A stretch of DNA of 31,273 bases. Origin: DAOPXV01 sp035352535. GTDB lineage: Bacteria; Muiribacteriota; UBA9980. Position numbers and translations under genes: made by a program. The notes below the pieces were generated by a model. The model was not told where the DNA came from, did no database searches, and saw nothing but the letters and a program-made list of their open reading frames with translations. Shown here one piece after another: positions 16,201 to 23,910 of the stretch (its first letter is position 1; each line of letters opens with the position of its first letter). The DNA is taken from the NCBI GenBank assembly GCA_964545075.1, contig CAZJFS010000037.1, positions 1 through 31,273 of the forward strand. Reading direction: 5' to 3'.

Positions 16201-16229
16201 TTTTTACCATTATTTTTAAACGTTGTCAA
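16201..16229 (-). promoter_or_regulatory. Candidate promoter for the pilin-like/TPR protein
   Basis: On the minus strand a perfect TTGACA (16229-16224) is followed after 17 nt by TAAAAA (16206-16201). The predicted leader to the ATG at 16111 is about 80 nt. The -10 is imperfect and the region is very AT-rich. Confidence 0.45.
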
Positions 16230-16280
16230 TATTTTTAAAAAAACATCGGTTTAAAAGATTTTTTAGAATGGTGATTGATC

Positions 16281-18569
16281 ATGAAGAAAAAGATAGACGA
16301 TTATCTTGTCGATATTTCCTCTGATGACGAAAAGACACGGTTGAACGCTGTCATCGAGCTCGGAGACATCGACGACGAAACCGCCATAAATATTTTAACC
16401 AGGCTCAAGGTCGATCCGAGCTCGGCGGTGCGTTTTTACGCGAAAAAATCCATATTGAAGCTCACCACGAAATTTCAAAAAACCGAAGCCGAAATACCGG
16501 CGAGCGAACTCAGCGAAGAAATAAAAGACAAAATACTCAAAATAAAAAATATCGAAAAAATAAAAGACAGATCTAAAATAGATAAGCTTTTCGCCGATAT
16601 GGCGGCCGAAACCAGTCCTCTTGTAAAATCAATCATAGTAAGCGTTCTCGGGAAATTATGCGACGAAAAACACGTCGACCGGATACTCGAGTTAACTACT
16701 GACGCCGACACGCGAATGGTCGCTAACGCCGTCGAAGCTCTTGAAAACATTGGATCGGAAAAAGCCATCGAACCGCTCACGCTGCTTTTATTCCATGAAG
16801 ATTCGCGTGTAAAAGCCAACGTATGCAAGGCGCTCTGGAAATTCTCCGACAAAAAAAAGGACATAGGCCTTATGGTCATGTCACGCATGCGCGAACTCGT
16901 AGCCTCTGAAAAACCTTGGATAAGAAGCTCGGCCATTTACGTGCTATCCGAAATAAAAACGGCGGAGGCCATTGAACTTATCAAAAACTGCAAGAACGAC
17001 GCGGAAAAAATCATAAAGGACCAGGCCGCGGATACCTTGAAAAAAATGGGCGTCGTCGAGGCGCCGCCGCCTATAAGCGAAGATCAGAAAGAAAAAATGT
17101 CCCTGCTGGAGGAGCTTCCGCCTGACGATTTCATTCCAAAAGCAAAATTTTACGGCGCGAAATTATTAAAATTTTTGAAAGAAAAATTCACGCTCCTGCA
17201 AGAAACGTTAGACGACGAAGATAAGCGCCAGAATATTAAAAACTACTTGAAAAAAGCGGCTATTATGTCCGTAATACTGTTTTTTTTCGTGGTAGTCTTC
17301 AACGCGATATGGGAACTTAAATATCCGCAGCCGATAATAAAGGAAGATAAAAAGATAGCCATCGAAAATGAAATGGTCTCCCGGAACGTGCTTGAAGCCG
17401 CAAGCCAGCTGAAAAAGCTCAATCTTGACGACAGTATTTTAAAATTAAAAAAGGAGCTTGAAAAAAACCAGGACGATCCCATCGCGAAGAAACTTCTGGC
17501 CGTAGCCTACAACCAGAAAGCTTTAAAAAGCATGGACTCATCAAATCCAAAGGAAGCGGCCGAGCTCGCGAACGAAGCCGTCAAGCTTTCCCCCGATTTT
17601 ACCGAGGCGTATCTCACTCTCGCACGGGCTCAAACGGCTTTAAACGATACGGCAAAAGCTCTGGAAACCCTTAAAAACGGCATCGCTCAAAACGATAAAA
17701 ACGCTTCCATACAGCAGGAATACGGAAAACTTCTTATTTCAAAGGGAAATTTCGAGGAAGCAAGGACCGCGCTTCAAAATTCCATAGATAACGATACAGC
17801 CAACGGCGTAAGCTATTACCTCATGACAAAGTGCCTTCTCGCGCTGAAGGAAACGGACGCCGCCAAAAATTACTACGCAAAGGCCATTTTTTTCGAGCCT
17901 CAAAAATACGAACTAAGACGTGAAACGGCCGAAAAATTTATCGAACTTAATTTTTTCTCCGAAGCCATAACCGAACTTTCAATTATAACTAAAAATTCGC
18001 CTAAAAACATCAAAGCAAGAGAAACGCTTGGCAATTTGTACTTTCAGACCAGCAACTACCGCGGGGCCGCGGAGGAATTCAAGGCGGCGCTCGCCGAATC
18101 TCCGAACAACTATGAAGTTACATTCAAAGCGGGATTATGCTATCAAGCGATGGAAAACGTCGATGAGATGTTCAGATATTTTTATAAGGCCGTAAAATTA
18201 AACCCGAACTTCGCCGAAGCTTATCAGGCTCTCGGCGGCGTATATGAATTCCAAAAAAATCTCGCCGCGGCCAAAACATGCTATGACAGGGTAATTAAAC
18301 TCAACCCGGGCTTTATCGGAAGTTACATTTCCCTCGCCCAGATGCACATGAACGCCAATCAGTTTCCAAACGCGGTATCAACCCTCACGTCCGCGCTTAA
18401 AAATATTCCCGATAACCGTGAAATACTTTTCACCCTGGCAATGGCGTATATCGGACAAAAGGACAATAAAAACGCAAAAGACACATTTAACAGACTCTTA
18501 ACTTTAATCGGCGATGAAAAAGACGATTCATCATATAAAAAAATAACGGAAATAATTTCAAAATTATGA
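16281..18569 (+). CDS. HEAT-repeat / transmembrane / TPR protein (762 aa)
   Basis: Three parts are clear. Residues 1-258 are HEAT-like repeats (for example TRLNAVIELGDIDDETAINI, and VANAVEALENIGSEKAIEPL near 148). A linker and one membrane helix follow (about 327-347, IMSVILFFFVVVFNAIW). Residues ~365-762 form about eleven TPRs. The basic stretch before the membrane helix suggests that the HEAT half is cytoplasmic and the TPR half periplasmic, which would let the protein link a cytoplasmic scaffold to envelope proteins. That is inference. I chose the ATG at 16281, with GGTGAT upstream; a TTG at 16275 is the alternative. A secreted protein gene follows after 49 nt, then queH, all on the same strand. 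Confidence 0.85.
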   Translation: MKKKIDDYLVDISSDDEKTRLNAVIELGDIDDETAINILTRLKVDPSSAVRFYAKKSILKLTTKFQKTEAEIPASELSEEIKDKILKIKNIEKIKDRSKIDKLFADMAAETSPLVKSIIVSVLGKLCDEKHVDRILELTTDADTRMVANAVEALENIGSEKAIEPLTLLLFHEDSRVKANVCKALWKFSDKKKDIGLMVMSRMRELVASEKPWIRSSAIYVLSEIKTAEAIELIKNCKNDAEKIIKDQAADTLKKMGVVEAPPPISEDQKEKMSLLEELPPDDFIPKAKFYGAKLLKFLKEKFTLLQETLDDEDKRQNIKNYLKKAAIMSVILFFFVVVFNAIWELKYPQPIIKEDKKIAIENEMVSRNVLEAASQLKKLNLDDSILKLKKELEKNQDDPIAKKLLAVAYNQKALKSMDSSNPKEAAELANEAVKLSPDFTEAYLTLARAQTALNDTAKALETLKNGIAQNDKNASIQQEYGKLLISKGNFEEARTALQNSIDNDTANGVSYYLMTKCLLALKETDAAKNYYAKAIFFEPQKYELRRETAEKFIELNFFSEAITELSIITKNSPKNIKARETLGNLYFQTSNYRGAAEEFKAALAESPNNYEVTFKAGLCYQAMENVDEMFRYFYKAVKLNPNFAEAYQALGGVYEFQKNLAAAKTCYDRVIKLNPGFIGSYISLAQMHMNANQFPNAVSTLTSALKNIPDNREILFTLAMAYIGQKDNKNAKDTFNRLLTLIGDEKDDSSYKKITEIISKL

Positions 18570-18618
18570 CTTTATCCACCGCAACATTAAAATAAAAACT
18601 TAAGTATATTAGTGTAAT

Positions 18619-19419
18619 ATGAAATATAAAAATCTGGCCGAACTTATATTAACGCCAATCACGATAACCACCGCAGCGGCTTTTCTTTTCGTTTTTTTCA
18701 CGGCGATATCCGTTTTCGCCTGTGATTCAAGTACTTTTAACTTTTTTCAAATATACCAGGGCCAGACTTATAAAGCTAACATAAATTCTTTCAAGCCGCT
18801 GGAAGATTCGATCCAGAAATTTTGTAATTTTTCGGCCGCGCCTATAAAAGCGCAAAATTCCAAAAGCGGAAATTCGGAAGAAATAAGTGTAATTTTAAAA
18901 AGTCCCGTAATTTTAGACGAGGCCAATTTCAAGTTAGACGACGGTGAAAAAAAGGCATATCTCGATTCGATAGAAACGCGTATAAGGTATTATTATTCTT
19001 TCTATAATATAAAACTTTACGGGCGGGAAGAAGCTAAAAAAATTTTTGAATCAATAGGCCAAACCGACGAAAATTTTTTAATGACGCCTGAAATATCAAA
19101 TATCCTGCACGATAAATTTAAAATTTACGCTTTCTTAAATATCGCCATCTCGGAAATGAACTCGTGGAACGGATACAGCTTTAATTTACGAAGCTACTCC
19201 GACGACCGCAGAGATATCGAATACCGTAACTATTCACGCGTAAACATGCGCTACAAACTCACCGAATGTAAAAGCGGCGATATATTATGGATCGATGAAG
19301 TTCCGGGAATTGCCGAGGACATTTTCTTTATGACTTTTTTTGAAAAGGCCCGGCCGCTATTTTTAAAGAAGGAATGCACTAATTTTTCCGTCATTTCGGA
19401 AAGCAGCTGCATAAAGTAG
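18619..19419 (+). CDS. Secreted protein of unknown function (266 aa)
   Basis: The N-terminus is hydrophobic (about residues 8-34) and ends VFACDSS, compatible with a signal peptide. The cysteine is preceded by FA, so a lipoprotein is conceivable although the -3 position is Val. The mature part has no family I recognise. Near the C-terminus, RYKLTECKSGDILWIDEVPG resembles the strand-turn found in CsgG/LpoB-type and other outer-envelope lipoproteins (K-L-x-D-x-x-x-G-E-x-L-W), which would fit an envelope role, but this is weak. There is no recognisable ribosome site before the ATG at 18619, so the start is uncertain. It sits between the HEAT-TM-TPR gene and queH (22-nt gap), probably in one transcript. 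Confidence 0.7.
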   Translation: MKYKNLAELILTPITITTAAAFLFVFFTAISVFACDSSTFNFFQIYQGQTYKANINSFKPLEDSIQKFCNFSAAPIKAQNSKSGNSEEISVILKSPVILDEANFKLDDGEKKAYLDSIETRIRYYYSFYNIKLYGREEAKKIFESIGQTDENFLMTPEISNILHDKFKIYAFLNIAISEMNSWNGYSFNLRSYSDDRRDIEYRNYSRVNMRYKLTECKSGDILWIDEVPGIAEDIFFMTFFEKARPLFLKKECTNFSVISESSCIK

Positions 19420-19441
19420 AAGGCTGGAAAGAGGAACGGCA

Positions 19442-20011
19442 ATGAAAGTGCCTGAAAAAATAGATAAAAAAACGCTGTTGCATATATGCTGCGCGCCATG
19501 CGCGGCCCCGGCCTTATTTGATCTTTCCGGAAACGATTATCTGACTGGTTTTTTTTATAATCCTAATATACATCCCGACGAAGAATATGAAAAAAGGCTC
19601 GGCGAACTGCCTAAAATCTCCGAAATATTCAAAACGCCTTATGTTACGATACGGTCGGATTATTCAGTCTTTCTTCAATTTATAAAAGGACTGGAACAGG
19701 AGCCGGAGGGCGGCGCAAGATGCGTAAAGTGTTTCGAACTCAGGCTTGAAAAAGCATTCAAATACGCTTCGCAAAATGGATTTTCCTATGTGGGAACGAC
19801 GCTTTCGACGAGCCCGCATAAAAACGTTAAAGTCATCAATTCAATAGGCAACGCTATCGCCGAAAGATATGAAAACATCAAATTCATGGAATTCGATTTT
19901 AAAAAAAAGGACGGCTTTAAAAAAAGCGTTCTTCTGTGTGAAAAGTATTTTATATACAGACAAAAATACTGCGGGTGCCACTTTTCAAAAATATCCCGAG
20001 AAAAGATATAA
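19442..20011 (+). CDS. queH: Epoxyqueuosine reductase QueH (189 aa)
   Basis: QueH performs the last step of queuosine biosynthesis, reducing epoxyqueuosine to queuosine in the anticodons of GUN tRNAs. It is the non-cobalamin alternative to QueG. The family signature is complete: LLHICCAPCAAP (C16, C17, C20), ARCVKC (C94, C97) and KYCGC (C177, C179), the cysteines that hold the iron-sulfur cluster and the adjacent metal. The motifs FYNPNIHP and VGTTLSTSPHKN are also typical. The length is normal. The ATG at 19442 follows GAGGAA. No other queuosine gene is in the window, so this is an isolated pathway member behind an unrelated envelope gene. Confidence 0.94.
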   Translation: MKVPEKIDKKTLLHICCAPCAAPALFDLSGNDYLTGFFYNPNIHPDEEYEKRLGELPKISEIFKTPYVTIRSDYSVFLQFIKGLEQEPEGGARCVKCFELRLEKAFKYASQNGFSYVGTTLSTSPHKNVKVINSIGNAIAERYENIKFMEFDFKKKDGFKKSVLLCEKYFIYRQKYCGCHFSKISREKI

Positions 20012-20110
20012 TTAATCCTTAACCCATTCCATATTTATTCCGATATGTATAACATGTAAGATGAGTAAGTATAGTAGCGATCAAAACTACGAAGTATGGA
20101 GGATTTAAAA

Positions 20111-20242
20111 ATGTCTAATTATGTTTTAACTCTCGGAAATCTTTATGGAACAAGAAACAAATTTAATCAGGCTCACGAAGGCGACAAAGTCGATGTGGTC
20201 ATCAAGGCAGTTCTGCGTGAAATGCTTCAGGCGACAAAATAA
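20111..20242 (+). CDS. Small protein of unknown function (43 aa), first of a pair
   Basis: The sequence begins MSNYVLTLGNLYGTR and ends LREMLQATK. A strong GGAGG lies 8 nt upstream of the ATG, and the frame is closed by TAA 20 nt before the next small gene. There is no signal peptide or membrane helix. The C-terminal half (VDVVIKAVLREMLQATK) should form one amphipathic helix. The clear ribosome site, tight spacing to the second small gene and a shared terminator make this a likely real gene. I recognise no family; a regulatory or accessory peptide is possible. Confidence 0.65.
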   Translation: MSNYVLTLGNLYGTRNKFNQAHEGDKVDVVIKAVLREMLQATK

Positions 20243-20262
20243 ACAAGGAGAAGCAGTAACAT

Positions 20263-20388
20263 ATGACAATGACGGACGAACGCATGGGACCAAAAACAGC
20301 ACATGAAATAATGCGCGAGACGCTTCTTGCGAAGTTACGCGAATCGTGGAACAAAGCCGAAATTTCATGTGAAAGATTTAACAAGTAG
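20263..20388 (+). CDS. Small helical protein of unknown function (41 aa), second of a pair
   Basis: It begins MTMTDERMGPKTAHEIM and ends SCERFNK. AAGGAG lies 12 nt upstream of the first ATG; the ATG at 20269 is an alternative start. Residues 13-35 form a likely amphipathic helix. It faintly resembles the C-terminal helix of the preceding 43-aa protein (IMRETLLAKLRESWNK against VIKAVLREMLQATK), so the pair may derive from a duplication or form a heterodimer; that is speculative. A strong terminator follows about 35 nt after the stop. There is no signal peptide. Confidence 0.6.
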   Translation: MTMTDERMGPKTAHEIMRETLLAKLRESWNKAEISCERFNK

Positions 20389-20422
20389 CAAAAAGACATA
20401 CTTTTATGATAAATTTAAAATT

Positions 20423-20460
20423 AAAAAAATAACGGCGGATAAAATTCCGCCGTTATTTTT
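20423..20460. terminator. Strong bidirectional rho-independent terminator
   Basis: A perfect 12-bp stem (AATAACGGCGGA at 20428-20439, complement at 20446-20457) with a 6-nt loop is flanked by an A-run on the left and a T-run on the right. It can end transcription of the small genes from the left and of the HEAT-repeat operon from the right. Confidence 0.9.
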
Positions 20461-20497
20461 CATTTATACCGAAAAGCTATTTATAACCTTTATTCTT

Positions 20498-22486
20498 TTA
20501 TTTCACCGGTTTAGCGTTTTTCATAATGTTTTTTATTATTTTATCTAAAAAAGCGGAAAGTTTAGCATTATCGGACGCGCCGCTAAGAGCCTTCCGCAGA
20601 GGTTCAATCGCGGGCTGACCAATAAGTTCGAGTACCTGCGACAATTTTTCAACGGCGAATCTGGATTCGCCATAAACGTCGAAATTATTTACGATCTCAG
20701 AAACGCCTTCCTGCCCGAAACTTTTTAATATGCCGAGAAGATAGTTTGACAGCCTTTCGTTTTCCTCGCTGACGAATTTTAAAATATCGGCGATAGCTAC
20801 GGTGCCAAATCTTTTTATTATCTTGATGTTAAGAGTGCACATTTCATCCGTCTCGCGCTTCATCGATTCAAGTATAGAGGGTACGACGTAAGCCTTTCCG
20901 ATCTCGGCGAGAGCCGAAACGACGTACCTTCTAACCCATTCATTTCCATCGTTCAACGCCTTCAAAAGAACCGGCAGCGAACGTTCATCGCGTATTTCGC
21001 CAAGAGCGTAGGCGGCATATATCTTAAGATCGTCATCGCCTTCGAGGAGATAGTGTTCAAGAGGCGCTATTGCCAGATCACCGAAATTTCTGAGCACTTT
21101 TTTAGTCCAGTAGCGGACATCGTTGTTTTCATTTTTAAGCGCTTTTATCAGCGGGCCTATCGAAGGCTCTCCGATCTCTTCAAGAGCGTCAGCGGCGCTT
21201 TTCCGAACAGGCCAGGATTTATCGTGAAGCCCTTCAAGAAGATAAGGAATGGCTCTCGTGTCTTTTATTTTTCCAAGCGCTTCGGCGGCGAAAAAACGAA
21301 CCTCTTTATTATCCGAGCGCATAGCGTCTATAAGAGGTTCGATAGCTTCTTTACCGATGGAACCCAGAACGACCGTCGACCAGTATTTTATATCTTCGTT
21401 GGGACTGTTTAAAAATTGCGTGAGTTGAGGTATGCAGATCGCTCCGATATTAGTAAGGGCGTCGGCGGCGGTTTTTCTTACGAACCATGATTCATCGCCC
21501 ATAGCTTCGATAAGCGGCACGACCGCGTCGGCCGATTTGATTTCGCCAAGCGCTTCGGCGGCATTTTTGCGCATATCTTTGTCGTCTAACTTTAATATTT
21601 TGATCAGAGGATCGACCGCGCAGGCGCCGATATTAGCGAGTATTTTTTTAGAAAGATGGCGGATTTCCGTATCGTCGTCTTTTAAAAGCCTGAGCACGGG
21701 CTGGATCGATTTCGCGCCGATCTTTCCAAGCACTCTGGTGGTCCAATAGCGGACATCTTTATCTTCATGAGAAAGAGCTATTGTAAGGGGCTCGATGGCT
21801 TTTTCACCTATCTGTTCGAGAGCGTCGGCCGAGCTTTTTCTGATGGTCCATGATTCATCGCGGAAGCAATTTATAAGCTGACGGATAGCGCGGATATCCT
21901 GAGCTTTTGAAAGCGCAAGCGTCGCGAAAAAACGCATATCCTTATTTTCGGATTTCAATATTTTTATAAGGGGATCTATCGCGATATCACCCATATCACC
22001 GAATATTTTAGTGGCCCAATATCTTATATCCTCATTCGTCGAACTGAGCGCTTCTATAAGAAGCGGAATAGCGCGCTCGCCGAATTTTTGCATGGCGGCC
22101 GCGGAATTTTTACGGACGGACCATGATTTATCGCCAAGGGATTTAACTATATGAGGTATCACACGGCTGTCGCCGGTATCTGAAAGTGCCCTTACGGCGA
22201 ATATTTTCAGATCTTTATCGGCGCTGGCGAGAATATCTATCAGGACTGGAATGGCGGTATCGCCTATCCTGCCCAAAATAATGGTAGCCCAGTATTTAGT
22301 GTCGTCATCGGGATTATCGAGAAGGGCTTCGCGAAGATGCGAAACGGCTTTATTGCCAAGTTCCGTAAGCTGTTCGGAAGATTCCTTGCGGCGCTGATAG
22401 TTCAGATCTTTAAGTTCACTTATAAGCGCTTTAATTTCTTCATCGGTTATATTAGTCAAAACGTTTTGAGGCTGATCGTTTTTCAA
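20498..22486 (-). CDS. HEAT-repeat scaffold protein, minus-strand operon (662 aa)
   Basis: Nearly the whole protein consists of about 20 HEAT-like (PBS-lyase type) repeats of about 31 residues. Repeats come in a fixed order of three: one with SWxVRKSAADAL, one with N-E/K-DVRYWTTKVLGxIG and one with NKDMRFFAAEALG followed by RAIPxL. The super-period is about 93 residues. There is no catalytic domain, signal peptide or membrane helix, so it should be a cytoplasmic superhelical scaffold. PBS-lyase-like repeats do not imply phycobilin chemistry here. The start is a TTG at 22486, 6 nt after the stop of the HAMP protein gene; GGG upstream gives modest support. Cotranscription with the HAMP and STAS genes suggests a signalling scaffold (inference). 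Confidence 0.88.
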   Translation of the reverse strand: MKNDQPQNVLTNITDEEIKALISELKDLNYQRRKESSEQLTELGNKAVSHLREALLDNPDDDTKYWATIILGRIGDTAIPVLIDILASADKDLKIFAVRALSDTGDSRVIPHIVKSLGDKSWSVRKNSAAAMQKFGERAIPLLIEALSSTNEDIRYWATKIFGDMGDIAIDPLIKILKSENKDMRFFATLALSKAQDIRAIRQLINCFRDESWTIRKSSADALEQIGEKAIEPLTIALSHEDKDVRYWTTRVLGKIGAKSIQPVLRLLKDDDTEIRHLSKKILANIGACAVDPLIKILKLDDKDMRKNAAEALGEIKSADAVVPLIEAMGDESWFVRKTAADALTNIGAICIPQLTQFLNSPNEDIKYWSTVVLGSIGKEAIEPLIDAMRSDNKEVRFFAAEALGKIKDTRAIPYLLEGLHDKSWPVRKSAADALEEIGEPSIGPLIKALKNENNDVRYWTKKVLRNFGDLAIAPLEHYLLEGDDDLKIYAAYALGEIRDERSLPVLLKALNDGNEWVRRYVVSALAEIGKAYVVPSILESMKRETDEMCTLNIKIIKRFGTVAIADILKFVSEENERLSNYLLGILKSFGQEGVSEIVNNFDVYGESRFAVEKLSQVLELIGQPAIEPLRKALSGASDNAKLSAFLDKIIKNIMKNAKPVK

Positions 22487-22492
22487 TATAAA

Positions 22493-23299
22493 TCAACCCT
22501 TTCTTTGAGTTTTTTTACTTCTGGCCGCAAGTTTTTTTTCTTCACCGGATGAAGTTTTTGACTTTTTTTGAGGAGCGGCCTGAATGGACTGAACGGCTTT
22601 TTTATCGTTTATGAGATCTTCCGAAGAAACTTTCTGCAATTCGACGTTGCGCTCTTCGGAAATTTCAGCTTTCGTATCAGGAACGGGGGCCGGCGCAACG
22701 TTATCCGAAACGGCTAAATCAGGAGTTCCGCCTAAAGGCTCCACCATCTTAAAAAAACTAACCAACCCGTTAAGTTTATTAAGCGTTTCTTTGATGTTAT
22801 CGATATCATAAACGGTAATATCTTTAGGCGAAGATACTTCACCCATCATATTGTTGAGATTGCTTACGTATACTTTCATTTCAGAAACCCTTGAATTCAA
22901 GGAAGCTATGAGATCGTTGAACCCGTCCGCGAGTTCATGGAATTCATCACTGGTCCTGAGGTGAAAATGTGAATTGAGCTCGCCGTTCGCCAGATCTTCA
23001 AGAACCATTTCAAATCTGTAGATCGGACCGGCCATGGTATGGGATACGAATATTCCTATGAATGTAACTATAATTATCGCGACAAGTTCAGAAAAAAGTA
23101 TAACAGGAAGAAGAAGGTCGCGCTGATTTTCAACTTCAAGTATCTTCGCGAACTGTTCAATAACGACCGAACCTGAAAGCAGACCGTATATTACGCCGCC
23201 GACAATATTCGCCACTATTACGACTATAAGAAGTATTATAAGCGTGAGTTTGGTCTGAAAACCGGGTTTTACGAAGTAATTTTTACGCTGATTTCTCAT
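22493..23299 (-). CDS. Membrane protein with HAMP domain and no output domain (268 aa)
   Basis: Two membrane helices (about residues 15-42 and 63-86) bracket a short ~20-residue extracytoplasmic loop. The second helix runs into a HAMP domain (about 87-140) containing HTMAGPIYRFEMVLEDLANG. A short coiled segment and then a long, low-complexity, Lys/Ser/Ala-rich tail follow. There is no histidine kinase, methyl-accepting, cyclase or phosphatase domain, so any signal must pass to a separate protein. I chose the ATG at 23299, which has GGGGAG 8 nt upstream; an upstream ATG at 23320 is less likely. It lies 47 nt after the STAS gene and 6 nt before the HEAT gene, and the three appear to be one operon. 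Confidence 0.85.
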   Translation of the reverse strand: MRNQRKNYFVKPGFQTKLTLIILLIVVIVANIVGGVIYGLLSGSVVIEQFAKILEVENQRDLLLPVILFSELVAIIIVTFIGIFVSHTMAGPIYRFEMVLEDLANGELNSHFHLRTSDEFHELADGFNDLIASLNSRVSEMKVYVSNLNNMMGEVSSPKDITVYDIDNIKETLNKLNGLVSFFKMVEPLGGTPDLAVSDNVAPAPVPDTKAEISEERNVELQKVSSEDLINDKKAVQSIQAAPQKKSKTSSGEEKKLAARSKKTQRKG

Positions 23300-23346
23300 A
23301 TAGCCATCTCCCCGTGCCATTATTAATATTTATCATAAAACGACGG

Positions 23347-23724
23347 TCAAACCGTTGTAGTTTTCGGAACGAAACTTTTCACAGCCTGGGAAATATCATC
23401 ATATATTTCAAATACCCTTGTAAGATAAGTTATTTGAAATATTTTTTTTATCGATTCCGACAGGCCGCATATTTTGATCGTACCATTATTTTTCACGATA
23501 TTTTTTTGAGTGTCGACAAGTATCCCTATGCCAAAACTATTAATATATGCGACCTGGCTGAAGTCCAGCAATATGTTCTTTTCCTTTTTCTGGAAAAGCC
23601 TCATGGTATTTTCAAATTCAACCGCGGTTTCGGGGTCTATCCTGCCAATTATTTTATATACTGAGAGTGAAAGCCTCGTCAGTTCATCGTTTTCAATTTT
23701 TTGAAAAGTCAGATTTGTCGTCAT
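23347..23724 (-). CDS. STAS-domain protein, anti-sigma-factor antagonist type (125 aa)
   Basis: This is a single STAS domain like SpoIIAA/RsbV, proteins that switch partners when a conserved serine is phosphorylated. The family core reads LDFSQVAYINSFGIGIL (residues 53-69). The usual D-S-[S/T/A]-G around the phospho-site is N62-S63-F64-G65 here: a serine is kept, but the acidic residue is Asn and the next position is Phe. The length is usual for a stand-alone STAS protein. The ATG at 23724 follows GGGGG. Neither an anti-sigma kinase nor a PP2C phosphatase lies in the window. Its operon partners are a HAMP membrane protein and a HEAT scaffold, so the switch may control something other than a sigma factor. 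Confidence 0.9.
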   Translation of the reverse strand: MTTNLTFQKIENDELTRLSLSVYKIIGRIDPETAVEFENTMRLFQKKEKNILLDFSQVAYINSFGIGILVDTQKNIVKNNGTIKICGLSESIKKIFQITYLTRVFEIYDDISQAVKSFVPKTTTV

Positions 23725-23839
23725 TTTGGTTACCCCCTAAAATTACGTGGTAATTATAACATGAAAATTAAATTAATTCAACAAAAATCAATTTGTTTTT
23801 TATTTGTTAAATTCATTATTAAATTACTAACAAAAATGC

Positions 23840-23868
23840 TTGCAAAAAAAAGCAAACTTTATTATAAT
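23840..23868 (+). promoter_or_regulatory. Sigma-70-type promoter for the purD operon
   Basis: TTGCAA (23840-23845), a 17-nt spacer and a perfect TATAAT (23863-23868). The transcript should start near 23875 and give a leader of about 36 nt before the purD ATG. It also shows that the open frame upstream of 23911 is not translated. Confidence 0.8.
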
Positions 23869-23910
23869 ACTCCACAAATCAATTATCACGTTTTTAAAGA
23901 GGGTGTTAAA

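Noticed and set aside
20498..22486. Phycobilisome lyase function for the HEAT proteins
   Set aside because: PBS-lyase HEAT-like repeats are shared by many scaffold proteins. There are no phycobiliprotein genes, and the whole protein is repeats.
23701..23910. Open frame extending purD upstream by about 70 codons
   Set aside because: It contains the purD promoter (-10 at 23863), has poor protein composition, and PurD normally begins at MxVLVIGxGGREH.
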